Position numbers and translations under genes: made by a program | Notes under the pieces: model-generated | Seen by the model: the letters and a program-made list of their open reading frames with translations, nothing else | Told to the model about the DNA's origin: nothing | Databases searched by the model: none | Part shown: positions 41,193 to 50,648 of the stretch, one piece after another | Numbering within the stretch: position 1 is the stretch's first letter | How the letters are laid out: every line of letters starts with the position of its first letter | Assembly (NCBI RefSeq): GCF_006345825.1 | Contig: NZ_VCIX01000092.1 | Location: forward strand, 1,922,001-1,986,000 | DNA length: 64,000 nucleotides | From: Paenibacillus paridis | Lineage (GTDB): Bacteria > Bacillota > Bacilli > Paenibacillales > Paenibacillaceae | Reading direction: 5' to 3'

Positions 41193-41597
41193 TTACAAGT
41201 TAGCTACTTTACCTAACAAATAAACAAGCAACTGCTGATTGTGGGAGGAAATGCGGTCCAACGATTGTTCGATCATTTCGGTTCGAATCGTTGAACCGCG
41301 TTCCGCTTCCGCCTTCCCCTTCTCCGATACCGCCACCCACACTATTCTTCGGTCATTATCATCCCTGGAGCGTTCAATGAGTTCATTTCGTTCCATGCGG
41401 TCCAGCAGCGTAGTAATTGCCGCAGGCGTTGTTGCCAAATACTGAAGCAAATCAGATGGCTTCATCGGCTGATGCTGCAATAACAGCTCAAGTACATTCA
41501 GTTGGCCTTCCGTCAAAGGTGCAAGCGATTGCTCCAAGTTATTTTTCCATTCCCGCGAAAGCTTCGTCCATAATCGAGTAAATTCTCCAGACACCAT
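41193..41597 (-). CDS. MarR-family transcriptional regulator
   Basis: A 134-aa protein started at the ATG at 41597, with AGGTG about 7 nt upstream; the TTG at 41621 is less well placed. The winged helix contains MKPSDLLQYLATTPAAITTL then LDRMERNELIERSRDDNDRR, a standard MarR DNA-binding and wing sequence. MarR proteins usually repress efflux or stress genes and are relieved by small aromatic ligands. The target is not evident. Confidence 0.85.
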   Translation of the reverse strand: MVSGEFTRLWTKLSREWKNNLEQSLAPLTEGQLNVLELLLQHQPMKPSDLLQYLATTPAAITTLLDRMERNELIERSRDDNDRRIVWVAVSEKGKAEAERGSTIRTEMIEQSLDRISSHNQQLLVYLLGKVANL

Positions 41598-41801
41598 AGC
41601 TTCACACCTGCTCTCTGTCAATTTCCATCTATTTACCGTTTATTATACCAGTCTTCATTGTCGATTAAAAGGTTAACCCAATTAATAATTTGTGTCATTA
41701 ATCGATACAATAATGAACATTATGACAGCGTTAGACATACAATGTGGCGAAAGCCCAGTGAGATGTCTATTTTTGCTTAGCAAGCAAGGAGCGTGAACCC
41801 A

Positions 41802-41945
41802 GTGGATGAACGAAAAGCTATTATTATTCAAAAAATTAAAAACTACGGCATCATAAAAGACCCACAATGGCTGGACCGCCCGGATGAGCTGGTACCATTG
41901 TGGGTCATGCTTGAAGCTATTTTAGAAGTAATTGAACGGTTTGAC
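41802..41945 (+). CDS. Small uncharacterised ORF between MarR and parC
   Basis: A 47-residue open frame from a GTG at 41802, with AAGGAG about 10 nt upstream, to a TGA at 41943-41945. It encodes an amphipathic, helical-looking sequence (IIIQKIKNYGIIKDPQW, LWVMLEAILEVIERF). It is convergent with parC, whose stop is 5 bp away. No family is recognised; coding is suggested only by the ribosome site and balanced composition. Confidence 0.45.
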
Positions 41946-41949
41946 CCGC

Positions 41950-44412
41950 CTAATCGGCCTTTTGACTAGCATCGTTGACAGAGCGCGCAAGCGTCTTCGT
42001 GATGACGTCATTTTTCTCTACCGGGAAAATAAGCTTTCCTATCGACTTGCGTTCTTCAATCGAAGCTTTCTCCGATAAAGCGTTAAGCTTTGCACCCGAA
42101 GAGGTAATGGCGACAATATCCATCGCTTCCTTGCAATAATAAGCTCCGATCAGCGCCGAACCGTTGGGACGCACGCGCTTTCCTTCCTTGAACTCAAAGG
42201 TTTGCACGCCTTTACCGCCCCTGCCTTGAATCGGATAGTCTAGCAGCAGCGTTCGCTTAGCGTAACCGATATCCGTAATGACGAGCACTTCGCCCTCATC
42301 CTCAGCAACCCATTCCGCTGCGATCAGCTCGTCTCCGTCTTTAAGCTGGATGCCTCTCACCCCGGTCGCTACTCTACCCATTGGGTTAACCTCGGTTTCT
42401 GTGAACCGAATACTCATGCCTAGCTTCGTAATGAGCATAATTTGCTTCGAACTGTCACTAAGCACAACCCGGATAACTTCATCGCCATCCGCTACTTTGA
42501 CAGCGGCAACCGCCGTTGATCTTGTCGTCGCATATTCCTTGAGCTCAGTTCGCTTCACCTGCCCTCGCTTGGTTACGAACACCAGAGATCCGGCAGTAGC
42601 CATAATATCTTTAATCGGAATAATGCTTACGATCGCATCATCTTTCGGAATCGGTACGACATTGACGATGGCAGTCCCGGTATCCTTCCATTTGAATTCC
42701 GGAATTTGATGGACAGGCAATAAATAATATTGGCCTTTACGGGTAAACAATAGCAGGTTGTCAATCGTATTGACCGCCAGCAAATCCCTTACAAAGTCGC
42801 CATCCTTTACGCCTGCATTTTGCAGCTCGCCGCCTGAGCGAGTAAAGGAGAGCATGCTTGTCCGCTTCACGTAGCCATCCTGGCTTAACGTGACTAGAAC
42901 ATCCTCTGATGTAACAAGCACCTCTACATTTACCTTAAGCTCCTCGATCTCACCGCGTAGATCGGAACGCCGGTCAATGCCATATTTCGTTTGAATTTCA
43001 AGTAACTCATCTTTAATTACGCCGATCAGCTTCTTCTCGCTGGCAAGGATTGATTTCAAGTAAGCAATCTTTTTCATTGCCTCCTTAAGTTCCTTCTCTA
43101 GCGTCGTAATTTCAAGATTAGTTAATCGATAAAGCTGCAAGGTGAGAATGGCATCCGCTTGTCTTGCCGTGAAGCCAAATTTGGCAATCAGATTGTCCTG
43201 AGCATCCCCACGGTTTTTGGACGCTTTAATCGTTGCGATGACTTCATCCAATATGTTAAGAGCCTTAACAAGGCCTTCTACGACATGTGCCCGATCCTCG
43301 GCTTTCTCCAGATCGTATTTGGTACGGAAGGAGACAACTTCCTTCTGGTGGTCGATATATGCGGACAAAATTTGCTTAAGCCCTAGCTGCATTGGCGTTT
43401 TGTTCACGATAGCAACCATATTGAAGCTGTAAGCAACCTGAAGGTCTGTCTTCTTGAACAAATAAGCCAAGATTCCTTGAGCATCGGCATCCTTCTTGAA
43501 CTCAACCACAATTCTTAGGCCATTGCGCCCGCTCTCATCGCGAACCTCCGCAATGCCTTCGACCTTTTTCTCCAGACGGATATTTTCCATCGCGGTTACC
43601 AGCCTGGATTTTACAACCTGATAGGGAATTTCAGTAACGACTAACTGCTGCTTACCTCCGCGCATGTCTTCAATTGCCGTCTTAGCTCGGATATAAATGC
43701 GGCCTTTGCCAGTAGCATAAGCGTCACGAATGCCTTCTTCCCCCATGATAATGCCGCCAGTTGGAAAATCCGGTCCCTTGACGTAAGTCATAAGCTCTTC
43801 CAGTGTAAGCTCAGGGCTTCCCATAAGCGCGATACACGCGTCGATGACCTCGCGTAGATTATGGGGAGGGATTTCCGTGGCAAAGCCGGCAGAGATGCCG
43901 CTGGTCCCGTTTACAAGCAAATTGGGGTACCGCGAGGGCAGCACAACCGGCTCCTTCGTCGTATTATCGAAATTATCCTTGAATTGCACCGTGCGTTTCT
44001 CTATATCCCGAAGCAGTTCCATCGCGATTGGAGACAAGCGCGCTTCCGTATAACGCATGGCTGCTGCAGGATCATCGTCCTGCGAGCCCCAGTTTCCATG
44101 GCCATCTACCAGTGGATGCCCCATCTTCCAAGGCTGTGCCATACGCACCATGCCCTCATAAATGGATGAGTCTCCATGCGGATGATAATTGCCCATAACG
44201 TCGCCGACCGTCTTAGCTGATTTGCGGTATTGCTTGTCCGGCGTATTGCCGGAATCGTACATCGCATACAGAATACGACGCTGCACCGGCTTGAGGCCAT
44301 CGCGAACGTCAGGAATGGCGCGGTCCTGAATAATATACTTTGAATAGCGTCCAAAGCGGTCGCCTACAACCTCTTCCAAAAACGCTGGCAAAAACTGTTC
44401 CAGCATACTCAT
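41950..44412 (-). CDS. parC: DNA topoisomerase IV subunit A
   Basis: An 820-aa type IIA topoisomerase subunit. The active-site tyrosine is Tyr121 in DPAAAMRYTEARL. The quinolone-resistance region (HPHGDSSIYEGMVR, residues 77-90) has the wild-type layout. The N-terminal breakage-reunion domain is followed by a C-terminal beta-propeller region. It relaxes positive supercoils and decatenates daughter chromosomes with ParE. The gene order parE-parC and the 12-bp gap between them indicate an operon. Its length and second-gene position favour parC over gyrA. Confidence 0.93.
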   Translation of the reverse strand: MSMLEQFLPAFLEEVVGDRFGRYSKYIIQDRAIPDVRDGLKPVQRRILYAMYDSGNTPDKQYRKSAKTVGDVMGNYHPHGDSSIYEGMVRMAQPWKMGHPLVDGHGNWGSQDDDPAAAMRYTEARLSPIAMELLRDIEKRTVQFKDNFDNTTKEPVVLPSRYPNLLVNGTSGISAGFATEIPPHNLREVIDACIALMGSPELTLEELMTYVKGPDFPTGGIIMGEEGIRDAYATGKGRIYIRAKTAIEDMRGGKQQLVVTEIPYQVVKSRLVTAMENIRLEKKVEGIAEVRDESGRNGLRIVVEFKKDADAQGILAYLFKKTDLQVAYSFNMVAIVNKTPMQLGLKQILSAYIDHQKEVVSFRTKYDLEKAEDRAHVVEGLVKALNILDEVIATIKASKNRGDAQDNLIAKFGFTARQADAILTLQLYRLTNLEITTLEKELKEAMKKIAYLKSILASEKKLIGVIKDELLEIQTKYGIDRRSDLRGEIEELKVNVEVLVTSEDVLVTLSQDGYVKRTSMLSFTRSGGELQNAGVKDGDFVRDLLAVNTIDNLLLFTRKGQYYLLPVHQIPEFKWKDTGTAIVNVVPIPKDDAIVSIIPIKDIMATAGSLVFVTKRGQVKRTELKEYATTRSTAVAAVKVADGDEVIRVVLSDSSKQIMLITKLGMSIRFTETEVNPMGRVATGVRGIQLKDGDELIAAEWVAEDEGEVLVITDIGYAKRTLLLDYPIQGRGGKGVQTFEFKEGKRVRPNGSALIGAYYCKEAMDIVAITSSGAKLNALSEKASIEERKSIGKLIFPVEKNDVITKTLARSVNDASQKAD

Positions 44413-44424
44413 GCAGTAATCCCC

Positions 44425-46395
44425 CTATTCCTCATATTCCATAAAGTCGACATTTTCAACGATCCAACGCTTACGCGGATCAACCTTGTCGCCCATCAAT
44501 GTCGATACTCTGCGTTCCGCCTTCGCCGCATCCTCAATTTGGACTTTCAACAGCGTCCGTTTCTCAGGATCCATCGTCGTCTCCCACAGCTGATCAGGAT
44601 TCATCTCGCCCAATCCTTTATAACGCTGAAGCTCGTAATTTTTGCCATATTCCTTTAAATAATTTTGAAGCTGCTCGTCCGTCCAAGCATAACGAATCGT
44701 TTCGAGCTTTCCTGATTTCCGAGTAATTTTATACAATGGCGGTTGTGCGATATATACGCGGCCAAGGTCAATTAACGGCTTCATGTAGCGATAGAAAAAG
44801 GTGAGCAGCAAAACCTGAATATGAGCGCCGTCTGTATCCGCATCCGTCATAATAATAATTTTATTATAGTTGCACTCTTCGGCTACAAATTCAGAACCCA
44901 CGCCTGCGCCGATTGCAGAAATAATCGCTTTGTACTCGTCATTTTTCAAGATGTCGATGAGCTTCGCTTTCTCGGGATTCATAGGCTTGCCCTTAAGGGG
45001 CAGCAGCGCCTGATATTTCGAATCTCTGCCTTGCTTGGCTGATCCGCCGGCAGAATCGCCTTCCACAATGAATAGCTCCGTGCGTGTATAGTCCTTAGAC
45101 TGCGCCGGGGTCAGCTTGCCGTTAAGATTCGAGCTCTCGCTCTTCTTCTTGCCGCTGCGGATTTCTTCACGGGCTTTGCGCGCAGCTTCGCGCGCTTTCG
45201 ATGCTTGAAGCGACTTCTTCAGCAGCATTTGGGCGATTTGCGGATTCTCTTCCAAGAACACCTGCATTTTCTCCGAAACAATCGCATCGACTGCGCTCCG
45301 CGCGGACGAACTGCCAAGCTGATCCTTGGTTTGACCCACGAATTCGACCTCGGACATCTTAATGTTAATGACGACCATCATGCCCTCGCGCAAATCATTG
45401 CCCTCAAGGTTCTTATCCTTCTCCTTAAGCATCGCGGCCTTCCGGGCATAATCATTCATCACGCGGGTATACGCCGTTTTAAAACCGGTTTCATGCGTAC
45501 CGCCGCCGCGAGTCGGAATGGAGTTGACGAACGATGCTATCGTCTCCGTATAACCATCGTTATACTGCAAGGCAACCTCGACCTCGATCTCATCCCGTTC
45601 GCTGGCGAAATGAATAACTTCATGCAGAACGGTTTTTCCCTCATTCAAAAATTGAACGAATTGACGCGCTCCACCTTCATAATGAAACACATCCTGCTTG
45701 CCGCTCCTGTCGTCTTTAATAGACACCTTTAGCCCAGAGTTCAAAAAAGCAATCTCCTGTAGGCGTTCAGCGAGCGTATCATAGCTAAGGTTCGTTCCGT
45801 TCTGAAAAACCCGTCCATCCGGCTTGAAGGTTACCTTCGTGCCTGTGCGATTTGTCGTTCCGATGATCTCAAGGCCGCGTACGGGTTCGCCTACGTGCTC
45901 ACGTCCCGCTTCATCCACCCAATATTCGAAGCGCTGTCTATGAATTTTACCATCGCGGTAAATATCTACTTCCAGCCATTCGGACAATGCGTTGGTGACC
46001 GATGCGCCAACGCCGTGCAGACCGCCGGATTTCTTATAGCCTCCGCCGCCGAACTTGCCTCCTGCGTGCAAGATCGTAAAGACGACCTGAGGCGTAGGAA
46101 TACCGGTTTTGTGCATCCCCGTTGGAATGCCGCGCCCGTTGTCGTGCACGGTGACTGCTCCGTTTTTGTGCAGCGTCACTTCAATGGCCGAACAAAATTT
46201 GGCCAAATGCTCGTCCACCGCATTATCGACGATTTCCCAAACGAGGTGATGCAGACCTGAACTGCTGGTACTGCCTATGTACATGCCGGGTCTTTTACGA
46301 ACTGCGGTTAAGCCTTCTAGTACCTGTATATCATCGGCCTCGTAGTTTCGGTCAGCGGCCGCTGTATTTTCAAAAAGATCTGTACGCTCTGACAT
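44425..46395 (-). CDS. parE: DNA topoisomerase IV subunit B
   Basis: A 656-aa GHKL ATPase subunit started at the ATG at 46395, with GGGGGG about 6 nt upstream (24 bases inside the longer frame). Motifs are RKRPGMYIGSTSSSGLHHLV (ATP site), HDNGRGIPTGMH, and the TOPRIM sequences LFIVEGDSAGGSAKQGRD and IMTDADTDGAHIQ. It supplies ATP-driven strand passage with ParC. The operon start is followed by 500 bp of apparently non-coding upstream DNA. Confidence 0.93.
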   Translation of the reverse strand: MSERTDLFENTAAADRNYEADDIQVLEGLTAVRKRPGMYIGSTSSSGLHHLVWEIVDNAVDEHLAKFCSAIEVTLHKNGAVTVHDNGRGIPTGMHKTGIPTPQVVFTILHAGGKFGGGGYKKSGGLHGVGASVTNALSEWLEVDIYRDGKIHRQRFEYWVDEAGREHVGEPVRGLEIIGTTNRTGTKVTFKPDGRVFQNGTNLSYDTLAERLQEIAFLNSGLKVSIKDDRSGKQDVFHYEGGARQFVQFLNEGKTVLHEVIHFASERDEIEVEVALQYNDGYTETIASFVNSIPTRGGGTHETGFKTAYTRVMNDYARKAAMLKEKDKNLEGNDLREGMMVVINIKMSEVEFVGQTKDQLGSSSARSAVDAIVSEKMQVFLEENPQIAQMLLKKSLQASKAREAARKAREEIRSGKKKSESSNLNGKLTPAQSKDYTRTELFIVEGDSAGGSAKQGRDSKYQALLPLKGKPMNPEKAKLIDILKNDEYKAIISAIGAGVGSEFVAEECNYNKIIIMTDADTDGAHIQVLLLTFFYRYMKPLIDLGRVYIAQPPLYKITRKSGKLETIRYAWTDEQLQNYLKEYGKNYELQRYKGLGEMNPDQLWETTMDPEKRTLLKVQIEDAAKAERRVSTLMGDKVDPRKRWIVENVDFMEYEE

Positions 46396-46896
46396 GAGTG
46401 CCCCCCAATCTGTAGTCACGTTTCCGTATCTTCAAGCTATTTTAATTCAAGATGTCCTATTTCGTAAAGACTTCCAAGAAGACGTTTCGCTTATCCTTGC
46501 CCAAATCGCAGACGGTATAAGCAAAAAACAAATTCCAATTCGATAAGCAAATCAATCATGAAGAACTATCATATACCGAAAGCCACGCTTGATCCAACTT
46601 TTTATTGTCCTTTGTCACATTGTTCGTTAAGATGCTCTGCTCAGCGTAAGGAAAAATCGGAATAAGCGCAAGCAAAATTCGAGAAATATGAAAATTTCTT
46701 TTTATAATCAAGCCAAAGGCTCCTCGCAACACATGCATTTGTTATAATCTTCTACCATTGCTCAAAGCGATAAACGCTATGCTCCAAATTATCTTGTTTT
46801 GCGCCGTATGCCTGACGGGGCATCACCGCCCAAATATTGCTACCAAATCGACTTCAGTATAAAATATAACCAAAGAAAAGCAAGGATTGCGAGGTC
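46396..46896. other. Intergenic region upstream of parE
   Basis: About 500 bp without a convincing gene. A 60-codon frame on the minus strand (46556-46738) has no good ribosome site and no recognisable product, so I leave it out. A TATAAT at 46743-46748 on the plus strand has no matching -35. This tract should hold the parEC promoter, but I cannot place it. Confidence 0.4.
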
Positions 46897-47085
46897 ATGA
46901 TCATAGATAATCATCGAATTAATTGTTTGAAGTGCAAACATTATTATATAACATGGGATCCTAAATCCCCAAAGGGCTGCAAAGCATTTGGCTTTAAATC
47001 AAGTGCCATGCCCAGTATCGCAGTATTCGCCTCCTCAGGCAAGCCATGCATGAACTTCGAGCATAAAATACAAGCGCAAGCTTAA
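46897..47085 (+). CDS. Small four-cysteine protein, uracil-DNA-glycosylase-like annotation group
   Basis: A 62-aa protein, INCLKCKHYYITWDP near the start, GCKAFGFKSSAMPS in the middle, and SSGKPCMNFE near the end. The CxxC and two further cysteines suggest a metal or Fe-S site. Similar short Firmicutes proteins are often labelled uracil-DNA glycosylase, which I doubt for so short a chain. GAGG lies just before the ATG. It is convergent with the yqkE-like gene, with a terminator between them. Confidence 0.7.
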   Translation: MIIDNHRINCLKCKHYYITWDPKSPKGCKAFGFKSSAMPSIAVFASSGKPCMNFEHKIQAQA

Positions 47086-47123
47086 TGTGCCCGTCAGTGA
47101 AGCGAGCTCAACACACCACAAAA

Positions 47124-47143
47124 AGAGCACCCTCGGGTGCTCT
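47124..47143 (-). terminator. Terminator after the YqkE-like gene
   Basis: AGAGCACC (47124-47131) pairs with GGTGCTCT (47136-47143). On the minus strand a TTTT tail follows. Confidence 0.7.
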
Positions 47144-47179
47144 AGATGATTATGCTTTATACTGACTTGATTGAGCCGT

Positions 47180-47455
47180 TTATTTGTGCTTAGACCAGCT
47201 TGGATCGCTGTTTTCCAGTAAATAAGAAAAATCGTTTTCCAGCCGCTTCTGCTCTTGTTTTTTCTTCTCTTCCTCTTGCTTGCGCAGCTCTTCCTTATGG
47301 TTTGCTTCTGCCTGCTTCATCTCATCTGCCTGAGCTTTTAGCTTATTAACCATGTCACTGCTAAGCAAATCCTTAAGCGTCATGCCGTTGTCCGGCTCGT
47401 TTTTTGGTGCTGCTTTCTGATGGGGAGCGGTTACTTTCTTCTGTTTCTTGCCCAT
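47180..47455 (-). CDS. YqkE-like DUF3886 protein
   Basis: A 91-aa protein from the ATG at 47455, with AGGTG 8 nt upstream. It has MTLKDLLSSDMVNKLKAQ followed by a very charged coiled coil (QEEEKKKQEQKRLENDF) and the tail LLENSDPSWSKHK. This matches the layout of B. subtilis YqkE (DUF3886), a small conserved protein of unknown role. It lies 46 bp behind purT and is probably co-transcribed. Confidence 0.75.
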   Translation of the reverse strand: MGKKQKKVTAPHQKAAPKNEPDNGMTLKDLLSSDMVNKLKAQADEMKQAEANHKEELRKQEEEKKKQEQKRLENDFSYLLENSDPSWSKHK

Positions 47456-47501
47456 TGCGCTTTCACCTGCCTTATGCAAAAAATACTGCGGCATCCCGCA
47501 T

Positions 47502-48686
47502 TTATTCACTGTCGTATTTAATATAAAGCGACTCGGCAGCCGTTCGAGCCAAGCTGCGGGCCTCCTCTACGTTTGATGCTGAACTGAGTGCAACGGCCAT
47601 ACGGCGGCCTACTTTCGTTTCTGGCTTGCCGAAAAGGCGTACCTGTGTATTCGGCACGGCAAGCGCATCCTCCACGCCTCCAATGCTGAAGTTAGTGGAT
47701 TCCCGGTCAGCCTTCAACGTATGGGAGGCCCCTGGCGTCAACAAGCGGATGGTCGGAATCGGGAAACCAAGAATCGCGCGTACATGCAAAGCAAACTCAG
47801 ACAAATCCTGCGTCGCCATGGTGACCATGCCCGTATCATGCGGACGCGGCGAAACCTCGCTGAATAACACGCCCTCCTTCGTTAGAAACAGCTCCACCCC
47901 ATAGATGCCATAACCGCCAAGCTCATCCGTAATCCGCAAAGCGATTTCTTCAGCTTGTGCCACTTGCTGAGGAGTCATTTCATGGGGCTGCCATGACTCA
48001 ATATAGTCACCGTCTTTCTGAACGTGACCGATCGGCGGGCAATAGCTTGTGCCCGAGACAGAGCGAACCGTAAGCAGCGTAATTTCGGATTCAAACGTGA
48101 TAAAGCCTTCGACTATAATCCGTTGCTTCTTGGCGCGTCCGCCTTCCATGGCATAGCTCCAGCAAGCCTCAAGCTCCGCTTCCGAGCGGCAAACGCTCTG
48201 ACCTTTGCCCGATGAGCTCATGATTGGCTTAATAACGCAGGGGAATCCCAGCGCCGCCGCAGCTTCGCGCAGCTCGTCCAGCGTGTCGGCAAACCGGTAA
48301 GGCGCCGTAGGCAGCTCTAAAGTTTCTGCAGCTAGGCGGCGAATGCCTTCGCGATCCATTGTCAGCCAAGCAGCTCGTGCCGTCGGTATGACGCGGTGCC
48401 CCTCCTTCTCAAGCTCCAGCAGCGTTTCCGTTGCAATAGCTTCAATCTCCGGCACAATATAATCCGGCTTCTCTATCTCAATGATTCTGCGAAGCTCTGC
48501 TCCGTTCAACATATCAGTCGTATAATTACGGTGCGCCACCTGCATAGCAGGAGCGTTATCGTAGCGGTCCACGGCAATCGTTTCGACTCCCAGTCGCTGC
48601 GCCTCCAGCACAACCTCTTTTCCCAGCTCTCCAGAGCCTAGCAGCAGAAGCTTGCGCGCTTTCGATGTTAACGGTGATCCATACAT
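47502..48686 (-). CDS. purT: Formate-dependent phosphoribosylglycinamide formyltransferase
   Basis: A 394-aa ATP-grasp enzyme. The N-terminal Rossmann part has LLLLGSGELGKEVVLEAQRL and PDYIVPEIEAIATETLLELE. The ATP-grasp part has FPCVIKPIMSSSGKGQSVC and GVELFLTKEGVLFSEVSPRP. It makes formyl-GAR from GAR, formate and ATP in purine synthesis. It stands outside the main pur operon, and I see no purine riboswitch in the 138 bp upstream. Confidence 0.92.
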   Translation of the reverse strand: MYGSPLTSKARKLLLLGSGELGKEVVLEAQRLGVETIAVDRYDNAPAMQVAHRNYTTDMLNGAELRRIIEIEKPDYIVPEIEAIATETLLELEKEGHRVIPTARAAWLTMDREGIRRLAAETLELPTAPYRFADTLDELREAAAALGFPCVIKPIMSSSGKGQSVCRSEAELEACWSYAMEGGRAKKQRIIVEGFITFESEITLLTVRSVSGTSYCPPIGHVQKDGDYIESWQPHEMTPQQVAQAEEIALRITDELGGYGIYGVELFLTKEGVLFSEVSPRPHDTGMVTMATQDLSEFALHVRAILGFPIPTIRLLTPGASHTLKADRESTNFSIGGVEDALAVPNTQVRLFGKPETKVGRRMAVALSSASNVEEARSLARTAAESLYIKYDSE

Positions 48687-48824
48687 AAAGAAAAAGAACC
48701 TCCTGGAAGCAAATCGAAGGCACTTACCGTTACCATACGAGGGCTAGGCAAGCGCTTCGGTTCGTTTTTTCTTCCATTGTGGAGGTTCTATCTTCAAAAA
48801 TCAACTGTTTTTAAAAAATGAAAT

Positions 48825-50648
48825 TTATAAGTAACGGTACTGCGCTTCAATAAGCCCGTTATACACGCCTCGTTTGGCAATCAGTGATTCATGGTTGCCT
48901 TGTTCAACGATTTGGCCGTGGTCTAAGACGATAATTTCATCGGCATGACGGATCGTAGACAAACGGTGAGCAATCATAAACGATGTACGTCCGGCAAGCA
49001 GCGCCTTAAGCGCCTCTTGAATTTTCAATTCGGTTTCCGTATCGATGCTTGCCGTCGCTTCATCGAGAATGAGAATTTGCGGATCGGCGAGCAAAGCCCT
49101 AGCGAACGAAAGCAGCTGGCGCTGACCCATGGAGAGCACATTCCCGCGCTCCTCAACCTGCGTATCATAACCGTCAGGCAATCCCATAATGAAATCATGC
49201 GCATTGACCGCTTGTGCCGCCCTCACAACCTCCGCATCCGTCGCATTCAGCCGTCCATAACGGATATTATCCCTTATCGTACCCGCAAAGATGAAGGTGT
49301 CTTGCAGCACGATCCCAACTTGCGAGCGCAAGCTCTCAATCGTGACATCGCGGATATCGATACCGTCGATCAGCACGCGTCCTTCGACTGGATCATAGAA
49401 ACGGCACAGCAGGTTGATGATTGTACTTTTACCTGAACCGGTATGCCCAACCAACGCGATGGATTGCCCGGCTTTCACGTCAATCGTCACATTTTTGAGT
49501 GCCGGTCTACCTTTCTCGTATTCAAATACGATGTGGTCGAATTTGACATCCCCTTTGATCTTTGGCAGCGCCTTTGCTTGCGTTAGCTCAGCCACGGTCG
49601 GCTCCTCATCAATGAATTCGAAAATCCGCTCCGATGATGCCATTGCAATAAGCAGCTGGGAGTACATTTGTCCAAGTCGGTTAATCGGGTCCCAGAAGTT
49701 TCCAATATAATTGGCATAGCCTACGAGCAGACCGATTGTAATCGCTCCCGTTTGAATGAGATGCGACCCGTACCAGAACAAAATGAACGTACCAATCGCA
49801 GATGTAATTTCGATAACCGGTCCGAATGCTTGGTTCAGCGCAGAGGCTTTATTCCAAGATTTTACGTTATCGGTGTTCATATGGTCGAAAAAGCTCATAT
49901 TATCTTTTTCTTGCACATACGCCTGTGTAACCTTCATCCCTTGAATGCTCTCATTTAGGTGTGAGTTGATGCGGGACTGCTTGATCCGCACATCCTGCCA
50001 AGCGAAACGGATTCGTTTGCGCAGCGTCGTTGAGACGAGGAACATAAGCGGTACCGTAATCATAACCGCAAGCCCGAGCTTAAAGTTCCATACGAGCAGG
50101 ATAATGACGATACCAAAGAGCTGTACGCAATCCATCAGCAGGTTGACAACGCCATTCGTGAAAAGGTCTTGCAGCGCATTAACGTCATTCGTTACACGCA
50201 CGAGTACCGATCCGGCAGGCCTTTTGTCGTAGAAACGAAAGCTTAGCTTCTGAATATGCTGGAAAAGATGATTTCTTAGATCATAAATAACGCTTTGCCC
50301 AATGATATTCGTATACTTAATCCGGTACGTATTTGAAGCCCATTGGATCACATACAACAGCAGCATAATGCTTGCGATAATAAGAAGCTTCGGAATACTC
50401 GTATTGCCGCTCGCAGGAGCAATGGCTTCATCGATTGCAAGAATAACGAGAGCCGGTACTCCTAAGCGGGTCAACGTGCCCAAAATCATCATAAAGATAA
50501 CAGGCATCAATTGTTTTTTATAAGGCTTCATGTACATGAACAAACGGCGCAATTGCCCCCAGTTAAAGGGTTTTTCGATCAGCTCGTCGTCCTGGTAGAT
50601 GAAGCGTTCATTTTTATTGCTTGCCTTGGCTTTGGCACTCGTGCTCAT
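48825..50648 (-). CDS. ABC exporter half-transporter, YheI/BmrC-like
   Basis: A 607-aa protein with six N-terminal membrane segments and one NBD. The NBD has Walker A GHTGSGKSTIINLLCRFYD, signature VLSMGQRQLLSFARAL (LSMGQ, not LSGGQ) and a canonical Walker B ILILDEATASID. It pairs with the gene just upstream (the stop of that gene overlaps this ATG, TAATG), so the two form a heterodimer of the multidrug type. Its complete Walker B and altered signature complement the partner's degenerate site. Confidence 0.87.
   Translation of the reverse strand: MSTSAKAKASNKNERFIYQDDELIEKPFNWGQLRRLFMYMKPYKKQLMPVIFMMILGTLTRLGVPALVILAIDEAIAPASGNTSIPKLLIIASIMLLLYVIQWASNTYRIKYTNIIGQSVIYDLRNHLFQHIQKLSFRFYDKRPAGSVLVRVTNDVNALQDLFTNGVVNLLMDCVQLFGIVIILLVWNFKLGLAVMITVPLMFLVSTTLRKRIRFAWQDVRIKQSRINSHLNESIQGMKVTQAYVQEKDNMSFFDHMNTDNVKSWNKASALNQAFGPVIEITSAIGTFILFWYGSHLIQTGAITIGLLVGYANYIGNFWDPINRLGQMYSQLLIAMASSERIFEFIDEEPTVAELTQAKALPKIKGDVKFDHIVFEYEKGRPALKNVTIDVKAGQSIALVGHTGSGKSTIINLLCRFYDPVEGRVLIDGIDIRDVTIESLRSQVGIVLQDTFIFAGTIRDNIRYGRLNATDAEVVRAAQAVNAHDFIMGLPDGYDTQVEERGNVLSMGQRQLLSFARALLADPQILILDEATASIDTETELKIQEALKALLAGRTSFMIAHRLSTIRHADEIIVLDHGQIVEQGNHESLIAKRGVYNGLIEAQYRYL

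Noticed and set aside
46556..46738. 60-aa minus-strand frame upstream of parE
   Set aside because: No Shine-Dalgarno site or recognisable domain, and it sits where the parE promoter is expected.
48687..48824. Purine riboswitch upstream of purT
   Set aside because: I cannot find the conserved core or a three-way junction in the short leader.
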